A program made the translations under genes and the position numbers. Of a stretch of 64,000 bases of DNA, positions 16,124 through 23,275 are shown piece after piece. The DNA comes from Yanshouia hominis (GTDB taxonomy: Bacteria > Bacillota > Clostridia > Oscillospirales > Ruminococcaceae), in NCBI GenBank assembly GCA_014385025.1, contig JACRTB010000009.1:62001-126000 (forward strand). Direction: 5' to 3'. Below the pieces are notes generated by a model. That model was not told the DNA's origin. It was given only the letters and a program-made list of their open reading frames with translations, and searched no databases. The first letter of the stretch is position 1, and each line of letters starts with the position of its first letter.

Positions 16124-18241
16124 ATGGGAAAAATCAATTTGCTGCCCCCCTCGGTTGCCGAGCTGATCGCGGCGGGAGAGGTCATTGACCGCCCTGCCTC
16201 GATCGTCAAGGAGCTGGTGGAAAATTCCCTCGACGCGGGGGCAAACAGAATTGCCGTCGAGCTTCGGAACGGAGGAATCACCTATCTGCGGGTCACCGAC
16301 AACGGCAGCGGGATCGGCCGCGAGGATCTGCCGGTGGCCTTTGTCCGCCATGCGACCAGCAAGATTGCGACGGCGGACGATCTCGACGCCATCATGACGC
16401 TGGGATTCCGCGGCGAGGCGCTGCCGTCGATTGCGGCGGTCAGCAGGGTCTGTGTCACGACCCGAACCGCCGGGAACCCTTCTGGCTGCCGCTACACCGT
16501 AACCGGCGGAGATGAGGGGGAGCTGGAGGACGCAGGCTGTGCGGTGGGCACCACCTTTGAGGTCCGGGACGTTTTTTACAACACACCGGCCCGAATGAAG
16601 TTTCTCAAAAAGGATATCACCGAGGGCAACGCCGTCGCTTCGCTGCTTGACCGTCTGGCTCTTGCCAATCCCGCCGTTTCCTTCGAGCTGATCCGGGACG
16701 GCAGGCGGGTGCTGCAAACCCCCGGCGATGGAAATCTGCGGTCGGTGATCCGTCTGGTCTGCGGGGCGGACGTCGCCGCCGCCATGATTCCCGTCGGCTA
16801 TTCTCAGGACGGCGTGACGGTCGGCGGAATGATTTCAAAACCCTCCGTCGCCCGTTCGACCCGTTCCCTGCAAACCTTTTTCATCAACTCGCGCTACATC
16901 CGTTCCCGCACCTGCGCGGGCGCGGTGGAGGAAGCCTATAAGAACCGCCTGATGACAGGGCGTTTCCCGGCATGCGTTCTGAATTTGGAGCTTGATTCCT
17001 CGCTGGTTGACGTCAACGTTCACCCGGCCAAGCTCGAGGTACGCTTTTCGAGCGAACGGACCGTCTATAACGTCGTCTATTCGGCCTGCCTTGCGGCGCT
17101 GTCTCAGGGGGAGCGCCGGGAGGTTATTCTCCGCAAACCGGTTACGCCGTTCAGCCTTTCTGATTTCGATCACTCCGACCGGCAGACCAGTCTGCAGGGG
17201 GTGGGCGCGGCCGGAACTGTGCCGCGTCGTGCGTCGGAGGAACCCTCGGCGGCGCCCCTTTCACCGAAGCGTGAGAATCCGGCGGGCAGTCTGCTGACCC
17301 TGCGGGACGACACCGGACGGTCCGTCCCTGCTTGGAATCCGCCGCCGGAGCAAAGCGGTTCTTCTGATACGGAAAAGGTTTCTCATTGGAGTGATCCGCC
17401 TGCTTCACACCGCCGCTTTTCGGTCGATATCGAAAGAACGGAACCTTCGGCCGCGGCGCCTTCAACTGTAAAGCAAAACACCATGACAGAGGAAATGGCA
17501 CATTGTTCTGAAGCTCGGTGCCCGAAAACATTTGAAGCACCGGTTGACGTGGAGGACTCCCCGGCTGTGCGTCCTTTTATGCCGCCTGCGCCTCCCGCTT
17601 CTGAGGAAAAGAGACAGTCTGGGTATTCCGAAGAGGTTCCTGTCTCTTCCCAGAGGGAGGAATCCGCATCCTATCGTGTGATCGGTGAGCTTTTTGACAC
17701 CTATGTTCTGATCGAACGCGGGGATGAGCTTTTACTGATCGACAAGCATGCCGCCCATGAGCGGGCCATCTACAACCGGATCCGCGGCCTCGGGGAGAAG
17801 GGCGGGGAGGAGCGGCAGCTTCTGCTGACTCCACGGGCGGTAACCCTGCCGCACGACGAATACTTCGCTCTCTCTGAGAATCCGCAGGCGCTGGAGGCGC
17901 TGGGGATCGTGGCGGAGGATTTCGGAGAGGGAGCCCTGCTGGTACGGGAGGTCCCCCTGCTGCTGCTCGACATGCCGCTTGAGGAGCTTCTGGAGGAAAC
18001 GGCCAAGCGGGTGCTTTCCTGCAAAGCGAGCCTTACCCCCTCCGCCCTCGATGAGCTGCTTTATTCTGTGTCCTGCAAAGCGGCAGTCAAAGCGGGGAAT
18101 GCACTCGGCCGTCCCGAGCTGGAGCGGATCGCCGCAATGGTTCTCGAGGATGACGCCGTCCGTTACTGTCCGCACGGCAGGCCGGTGCTTCTGCCCCTCA
18201 CCAAGCGGGAAATCGGAAAGATGTTTGGAAGGCTGGGATAA
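16124..18241 (+). CDS. mutL: DNA mismatch repair protein MutL
   Basis: GHKL ATPase that couples MutS to strand incision, 705 residues. N-terminal motifs are ELVENSLDAGANRIAVEL, DNGSGI and GFRGEALPSIAAVS. A long low-complexity linker covers about 330-520. The C-terminal dimerisation/endonuclease domain has LLLIDKHAAHERAIYNRI in place of the usual DQHA-x2-E-x4-E, so the last acidic position is Asn here, and also CKAAVKAG and CPHGRPVL, as in nicking-type MutL proteins. Organisms with this type lack MutH. ATG 16124 has AAGGAGGTG upstream. Confidence 0.95.
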   Translation: MGKINLLPPSVAELIAAGEVIDRPASIVKELVENSLDAGANRIAVELRNGGITYLRVTDNGSGIGREDLPVAFVRHATSKIATADDLDAIMTLGFRGEALPSIAAVSRVCVTTRTAGNPSGCRYTVTGGDEGELEDAGCAVGTTFEVRDVFYNTPARMKFLKKDITEGNAVASLLDRLALANPAVSFELIRDGRRVLQTPGDGNLRSVIRLVCGADVAAAMIPVGYSQDGVTVGGMISKPSVARSTRSLQTFFINSRYIRSRTCAGAVEEAYKNRLMTGRFPACVLNLELDSSLVDVNVHPAKLEVRFSSERTVYNVVYSACLAALSQGERREVILRKPVTPFSLSDFDHSDRQTSLQGVGAAGTVPRRASEEPSAAPLSPKRENPAGSLLTLRDDTGRSVPAWNPPPEQSGSSDTEKVSHWSDPPASHRRFSVDIERTEPSAAAPSTVKQNTMTEEMAHCSEARCPKTFEAPVDVEDSPAVRPFMPPAPPASEEKRQSGYSEEVPVSSQREESASYRVIGELFDTYVLIERGDELLLIDKHAAHERAIYNRIRGLGEKGGEERQLLLTPRAVTLPHDEYFALSENPQALEALGIVAEDFGEGALLVREVPLLLLDMPLEELLEETAKRVLSCKASLTPSALDELLYSVSCKAAVKAGNALGRPELERIAAMVLEDDAVRYCPHGRPVLLPLTKREIGKMFGRLG

Positions 18242-18245
18242 CCTA

Positions 18246-19208
18246 TTGAAGGGACTGGAAGAAAACAGGATACCGGTGCTCGCGGTGGTGGGGCCGACCG
18301 CTTCGGGCAAGACCGGCCTGGGGATCGAGCTGGCGCTTGCCCTCGGGGGCGAGGTCATTTCGGCTGACTCGATGCAGATCTACCGCGGTATGCGCATCGC
18401 GACAGCCCGCCCGACCGAAGAGGAGATGCGTGGCGTCCCACACCACCTGATTGGTTTTGTCGATCCGCAGGACCGCTACAGTGTCGCCCGCTACCTTGAG
18501 GACGCGGGAGCGGCCATCCGCGAGGCGGCGGGGCGGGGCAGGCTGCCGGTGCTGGTGGGAGGAACCGGACTTTATGTGGATTCGCTGCTTGACGGGATTA
18601 CCTTTCGCGAGGAGCGTCAGGATGAATCGCTTCGCCGTATGCTTGCCGAGGAGGCCGACCGTCTCGGGAACGAAGCGATGCTGGAAAAGCTGGCGGCCAT
18701 CGATCCCGGATATGCCCAAACCCTGCATCCCAACAACCGGGGGCGGATTCTGCGGGCGCTCGAGCTTTTTTACGGCACAGGCGTGACGATGAGCGAACAG
18801 CTGCGTATTTCCCGGGAAAGGCCGTCCCCCTACCGCTGCCTGCGGCTGGGGATCGGCTTTTCCGACCGGCGGAAGCTCTACGAACGGATTGACCTTCGGG
18901 TGGATCAGATGCTTCGTGACGGCCTGCTCGACGAGGTGCAGGAGTTTTACCGCCGCTACGATCCCGGGACCGCGGCACAGGCGATCGGCTGCAAGGAATT
19001 TCTGCCCTTTCTCAGCGGACAGGAGCCGCTTGAGTCCTGCGTCGAACGGCTCAAGCAGGAGACGCGGCGTTATGCCAAGCGGCAGATGACCTGGTTTCGC
19101 CGCAATTCCGACACCGTCTGGCTTCTGCGCGACGAGGAGGGCGTTCAGGCGCTGACCGCCCGGGCGGTGCGTCTCGCGCGGGAATGGCTCCTGAAGAATG
19201 ACCGATAG
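18246..19208 (+). CDS. miaA: tRNA dimethylallyltransferase MiaA
   Basis: Transfers dimethylallyl to A37 of UNN-reading tRNAs, making the substrate of MiaB. 320 residues. P-loop VGPTASGKTGLGIELA, then ISADSMQIYRGMRIATARPT, LVGGTGLYVDSLLDG and the C-terminal QMTWFRRN. The start is taken as TTG 18246, four bases after the mutL stop; the ribosome site is weak (GGAAGG inside mutL), so translation is probably coupled to mutL. Upstream frame inside mutL is not used. Confidence 0.93.
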   Translation: MKGLEENRIPVLAVVGPTASGKTGLGIELALALGGEVISADSMQIYRGMRIATARPTEEEMRGVPHHLIGFVDPQDRYSVARYLEDAGAAIREAAGRGRLPVLVGGTGLYVDSLLDGITFREERQDESLRRMLAEEADRLGNEAMLEKLAAIDPGYAQTLHPNNRGRILRALELFYGTGVTMSEQLRISRERPSPYRCLRLGIGFSDRRKLYERIDLRVDQMLRDGLLDEVQEFYRRYDPGTAAQAIGCKEFLPFLSGQEPLESCVERLKQETRRYAKRQMTWFRRNSDTVWLLRDEEGVQALTARAVRLAREWLLKNDR

Positions 19209-19223
19209 GAAGGGGAGAGAAAG

Positions 19224-20447
19224 TTGTCACAGAGCTACGGACGGATGACCCATCTGCTTTTGGGGGCGCTGCTGGTTGTTTTGCTGGCCTCCTACAGCCT
19301 TTATACCGCCGTTCGGTATTTTTACTCTCCCTACCAGACGATGACGGCCTTTTCCTATACGGTATCGGACAGCTACACCGGCGGCGCGGTGGCGGTTCGG
19401 GATGAGGCTCTGCTGGACGGGACGGCCGACGGCGTCCTCAGCTATGTCTGCGCCGACGGCGAGGTGATTATTCCCGGCATGACCATCGCGGAGGTCTATT
19501 CCGGCGAGGAGGACCTCTATTGGCAGACGATGATGAATCAGTACCAAAATGAAATCCGGCTGCTCAACGAAGCGCAGAGCACTCCGGAACAGTTTCTGGC
19601 AACGGATGTGCTTTCCTCACAGATCAACGAGGCGCTCGGTCTGATCATCGACACCGTGCACCGCGGACAGCTCGGAAAGCTTTCCGACCGGCGGGACCGC
19701 CTGTCGCTCCTGATGGGAAAGCATCAGGTTGCGACCGGGCGGGAGAAGGATTTCTCCCAGCGGATTTCCTACCTGCAGGAACAGTACCGCTATGCGAAGG
19801 AGCAGATGTCCCAGAGCGTGCAGGAGATCCGGGCGCAGACGGGCGGTTATTTCTGTTCGACTCTGGATGGGTACGAGACAATCCTGACCACCGATTTTGA
19901 GCGTCTTTCCACAGAGGATTACCGCCGGGCAATCAACCAAACGATGAAGCCGGAAGCTGTCTCAGGAATCGGGAAGGTTCAGAAGGGCCACAACTGGTAT
20001 CTGGCAATGGTGGTACCCGAGCAGAATCTTGCCCGCTTCACTCCCGGCGCCTCGGTCTTTTTGGATTTCGGACTGCCGGGCTGCACCAACATTCCCGCTT
20101 CCATCAACCGCATCCTGCAGGATGAGGAGAGCGGGGATGGGGTGGTGGTGATTCGAACCAATTACATCAGCGATGTGCTGATCGAGCTGCGGCAGGCCAA
20201 TCTGACCGTCCGATTTAAATCGTATACGGGGCTTAGAATCAGCGCGGAGGCCCTCCGCTATCAGGGACAGACCGAGGGGGTTTATGTTAAGCAGGGTGCG
20301 CTGATCACCTTTAAGCCGATCGAACGGATTTATACCGGGGAGGATTTTATCCTCTGTTCTGATGCCACGGACGGAGAAAAGCCCCTGCGCCTCTTTGACG
20401 AGGTCGTTGTGGAAGGAGTTGATTTGTATGATGGAAAAATCATCTGA
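19224..20447 (+). CDS. HlyD-like membrane-anchored periplasmic-adaptor-type protein
   Basis: A 407-residue protein with one N-terminal membrane anchor (LLLGALLVVLLASYSLYTAV), followed by an extracytoplasmic region with a biotinyl-lipoyl/HlyD-type beta structure (GGAVAVRDEALLDGTADGVL) interrupted by a helical hairpin at about 110-215. It belongs to a conserved clostridial group near the ylm division genes; no transporter partner is adjacent. Role unknown, perhaps in envelope organisation or division. TTG 19224 has GGAAGGGGAGAG upstream. It overlaps the next gene by 20 bases. Confidence 0.72.
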   Translation: MSQSYGRMTHLLLGALLVVLLASYSLYTAVRYFYSPYQTMTAFSYTVSDSYTGGAVAVRDEALLDGTADGVLSYVCADGEVIIPGMTIAEVYSGEEDLYWQTMMNQYQNEIRLLNEAQSTPEQFLATDVLSSQINEALGLIIDTVHRGQLGKLSDRRDRLSLLMGKHQVATGREKDFSQRISYLQEQYRYAKEQMSQSVQEIRAQTGGYFCSTLDGYETILTTDFERLSTEDYRRAINQTMKPEAVSGIGKVQKGHNWYLAMVVPEQNLARFTPGASVFLDFGLPGCTNIPASINRILQDEESGDGVVVIRTNYISDVLIELRQANLTVRFKSYTGLRISAEALRYQGQTEGVYVKQGALITFKPIERIYTGEDFILCSDATDGEKPLRLFDEVVVEGVDLYDGKII

Positions 20448-21132
20448 GATACGCCGCAATGTCGAGGCGGTTCAGGAGCAGATCGGCCGGGCTGCCGCCG
20501 AGGCGGGGCGCGATCCCTCTGAGATTCGCCTGATGGCGGTGACCAAGACCCAGAGCGCCGCCCGGGTCAACGAGGCGATCGCCGCGGGCGTCACCCTGCT
20601 TGGGGAAAACCGTGCGCAGGAGCTGCTGGAAAAGTATGACGGCTATGACCGTGCGGGCTGCGGCATTCATTTTATCGGACATCTGCAATCGAACAAAGTG
20701 CGTTCGATCGTTGATAAGGTGTCCATGATCGAATCGGTGGACCGTCTTTCTCTGGCACAGGAAATCAGCCGCTGTGCGCAGTTACATGGACTGGTGATGC
20801 CGGTTTTGATCGAGGTGAACATCGGACGGGAGCAGAGTAAATCCGGCGTTCTGCCCGAAGCTTTGCCGGAACTTTTGGGAAAAGTTTCCTTGCTTCCGGG
20901 CCTGAGCGTCCGGGGTCTGATGGCGATTCCGCCAAATATCGAGGATACCGTACAAAAAGAAGGATATTTTGAGCAGATGTACCGCCACTTTATTGACATG
21001 AAGGCAAAAAAATTGGATAATGTCAGTATGACGATTCTATCGATGGGAATGTCGCACGACTATCCGCTGGCCATACGGCACGGCAGTAATGTGGTACGGA
21101 TTGGCCGGGCGTTGTTCGGAGAAAGAATGTGA
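20428..21132 (+). CDS. ylmE: YggS/YlmE-family pyridoxal phosphate homeostasis protein
   Basis: PLP-binding single-domain barrel protein, 234 residues, thought to buffer PLP and keep amino-acid balance. Motifs: LMAVTKTQSAARVNEAIAAG with the PLP lysine in AVTK, GENRAQELLEKY, HFIGHLQSNKVR and LSMGMSHDYPLAIRHGSNVV. ATG 20428 has GGAAGGAG nine bases upstream, inside the end of the previous gene. Sits directly before sepF as in Bacillus ylmD-E-F. Confidence 0.94.
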   Translation: MMEKSSEIRRNVEAVQEQIGRAAAEAGRDPSEIRLMAVTKTQSAARVNEAIAAGVTLLGENRAQELLEKYDGYDRAGCGIHFIGHLQSNKVRSIVDKVSMIESVDRLSLAQEISRCAQLHGLVMPVLIEVNIGREQSKSGVLPEALPELLGKVSLLPGLSVRGLMAIPPNIEDTVQKEGYFEQMYRHFIDMKAKKLDNVSMTILSMGMSHDYPLAIRHGSNVVRIGRALFGERM

Positions 21133-21142
21133 GGGATCATCA

Positions 21143-21658
21143 ATGGGTATGATGGATAAGTTTCGCAGCTTCATGGGGATGCCCGATGAGGATGACGAGG
21201 ACGATTACGACTACGAATATGAAGAGGATCAGCAGGACGAACGGGAGGACCGGGCGTCGAGAGCGGGCAAACGCGCGGCCGCGCGGGAGACTGTTCCGGC
21301 CACAGAACCTCTGAGTTACGGCCCTGAGCACGATGCCGCCGCCAAATCGCGTTCCAATAAGGTGGTCAACATCGCGGCGACTACCCAGCTTTCGGTCGTG
21401 TTGGTGAAGCCGGAACGTTTTGACGATGCCTCGTCGATTGCCGATCATCTCAATGCCAAGCGCACGGTGGTTCTCAATCTCGAGTCGACTAACAAGGACG
21501 TCTCCCGGCGGCTGGTTGATTTTCTCAGCGGCGTGGCCTATGCCAACGATGGACAGATCAAGCGGGTGGCAAACAGCACCTTTATCATCACCCCCTATAA
21601 TGTCGATTTTGTTGGGGATCTTCTCGACGAGCTGGAGAACAATGGAGTTTACTTTTAA
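21143..21658 (+). CDS. sepF: Cell division protein SepF
   Basis: FtsZ membrane anchor and septum organiser, 171 residues. An N-terminal amphipathic helix (MGMMDKFRSFMGM) is followed by a very acidic linker and the C-terminal SepF domain, with LVKPERFDDASSIADHL, RRLVDFLSGVAYANDG and FIITPYNVDF. ATG 21143 lies 10 bases after ylmE. Classic ylm cluster neighbours support the call. Confidence 0.95.
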   Translation: MGMMDKFRSFMGMPDEDDEDDYDYEYEEDQQDEREDRASRAGKRAAARETVPATEPLSYGPEHDAAAKSRSNKVVNIAATTQLSVVLVKPERFDDASSIADHLNAKRTVVLNLESTNKDVSRRLVDFLSGVAYANDGQIKRVANSTFIITPYNVDFVGDLLDELENNGVYF

Positions 21659-21661
21659 GGG

Positions 21662-22429
21662 ATGAAGCAGCTTGCCAACCAATGCGAAGGGGAGGATCAG
21701 GCTCTTCTGGCGCGGCTCGCGGACCTCGCGGAATCAGCCGGCCGCTGGGGGAAGCCCTGCTTCTCCGCTTTCCTGACCGAACACGAACAGGCGGTAGCGC
21801 GGCGGATGCATCCGGTGCCGGGGGTTTCCTTTTCTTTGGAGGGTGGGCACCCGAATGCGGAGCGCAGAATCTTCGCCGCCGTTCCTGATCAAATTTCACC
21901 GGAGAAAATCGATTATCCGTTCGACGCGCTGACCATCCTGATGCCGAGGGGTTATTCGGTTTCCCACCGGGATGCCCTCGGCTCCTTTATGGCGCTGGGC
22001 ATCAAGCGGGAGACGCTCGGAGATATCCTGGTCGGGGATTCCCTTGCGGTTGTTTTCGCCCTGCGTCCGGCCGCTCTGCTGATTCTCGGGGAACTGCGCC
22101 AGATCGGCAGAGTGGGGGTCCGCTGCAGCCGCGGACTGCCGGAACAACTTCCCGAGGCGCACCGGTTGGAGCGGCTCGACGGTGTTGTATCCTCGATGCG
22201 GCTCGACTGCATTGTGGCAATGGCCGCCAATGTCAGCCGCGCCGAAAGCGCACGCCTGATTGCGCAGGGGCTGGTGAGCTGCAATGCTCAGGTCATCTGT
22301 GCCCCCGCGCGGGAGATCGCGGCGGGGGATAAGATCTCGGTGCGGGGTGTTGGAAAGTTTCAAATCGCCGGGATTGGGGCGCCCACAAAGAAGGGAAGGC
22401 TCCGTCTCGCCTATGATAAATATTGTTAA
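21662..22429 (+). CDS. ylmH: YlmH-family S4-domain RNA-binding protein
   Basis: RNA-binding protein, 255 residues, tied to ribosome rescue/quality control and division genes in Firmicutes. The N-terminal YlmH domain has YPFDALTILMPRGYSVSHRD and LGIKRETLGDILVGDS. The C-terminal S4 domain is RLDCIVAMAANVSRAESARL then VRGVGKFQIAG. It lies three bases after sepF and just before divIVA, the standard order. Confidence 0.93.
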   Translation: MKQLANQCEGEDQALLARLADLAESAGRWGKPCFSAFLTEHEQAVARRMHPVPGVSFSLEGGHPNAERRIFAAVPDQISPEKIDYPFDALTILMPRGYSVSHRDALGSFMALGIKRETLGDILVGDSLAVVFALRPAALLILGELRQIGRVGVRCSRGLPEQLPEAHRLERLDGVVSSMRLDCIVAMAANVSRAESARLIAQGLVSCNAQVICAPAREIAAGDKISVRGVGKFQIAGIGAPTKKGRLRLAYDKYC

Positions 22430-22442
22430 AGGAGAAAACGGC

Positions 22443-23231
22443 ATGCTGACTCCAAAGGAAATCTCAGAAAAGACCTTTGACAAAACCTTCGGCTTCGGGT
22501 ACCGCATGGACGATGTGGACGCCTATCTCGACGAGGCGGCGAAGTCGATGACCGAGTTGCTAGGGCAGAACGCCGATCTGGAAAAAAAGCTCGAGGTGCT
22601 CGCTGACAAACTGACCGAATACCGGGAGGATGAAGAGAGTCTGCGCACCGCCCTGCTCGGCGCACAGAAGCTCGGTGACAGCGTGATCCGGGAATCCAAG
22701 ACCAAGGCGGAGATCATTATGCGCGACGCCACCATCAAGGCGGAAGCGATGGTCAACAATGCCAAGCGTCAGATCGAGCGGGAACAGGAGGGACTGACCC
22801 GCATCCAGAAGGAGGTCGCCTCCTTTAAGAACCGGCTCCTCGACCTTTACAAGCAGCATCTCGAGCTGATCAGCGCGCTGCCCGGTCAGATAGAAAAGGC
22901 CGACGCCGCCGTGCAGTCCGCGGAGACTTCCGCCCCGTCCGAGCCGGAAATTCCACCCGCAGTGCCGGTGCCCGAGCCTCCGGTTCCCGAGCCGGCCGCG
23001 CCGGCGCAGCCCGAGTCTTCCTTTGCGCCGCCTTCCTCTGAGCCGGCATCTCCGGCGCCCGATGAGGAGGTTGTCCCGCCCTTTTTCGGCGAGGACGAAC
23101 CCGAGGAGCCGGATTTCGCACAGGATGACGAGGAGGAAGAGCAGCCTGTCGTCACCTCGAAGTTTGGAGAACTCAAATTCGGCAGTGCTTTTAAGATTCC
23201 GCATAATGACAAAAAGCCCAAATTTAAGTAA
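22443..23231 (+). CDS. divIVA: DivIVA-family cell pole/septum protein
   Basis: Coiled-coil protein recruited to curved membrane, 262 residues. The N-terminal lipid-binding domain starts MLTPKEISEKTFDKTFGFGY with VDAYLDEA. A coiled coil runs to about 160, then a Pro/Glu/Ala-rich disordered tail and a final conserved SKFGELKFGSAF. ATG 22443 follows AAAGGAG; the longer frame back to 22284 is inside ylmH. Ends the ylm cluster ahead of ileS. Confidence 0.92.
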   Translation: MLTPKEISEKTFDKTFGFGYRMDDVDAYLDEAAKSMTELLGQNADLEKKLEVLADKLTEYREDEESLRTALLGAQKLGDSVIRESKTKAEIIMRDATIKAEAMVNNAKRQIEREQEGLTRIQKEVASFKNRLLDLYKQHLELISALPGQIEKADAAVQSAETSAPSEPEIPPAVPVPEPPVPEPAAPAQPESSFAPPSSEPASPAPDEEVVPPFFGEDEPEEPDFAQDDEEEEQPVVTSKFGELKFGSAFKIPHNDKKPKFK

Positions 23232-23275
23232 ATCCCGCGATCGGGCAAGATCGTGTTAAGGAGAGAATAAATCCA

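Noticed and set aside
15584-16717. 377-codon leftward frame
   Set aside because: Antisense to the mutS end and mutL start; low-complexity and no motif.
23232-23275. Possible T-box leader before ileS
   Set aside because: Only 44 bases separate divIVA and ileS; no room for specifier or antiterminator structures.
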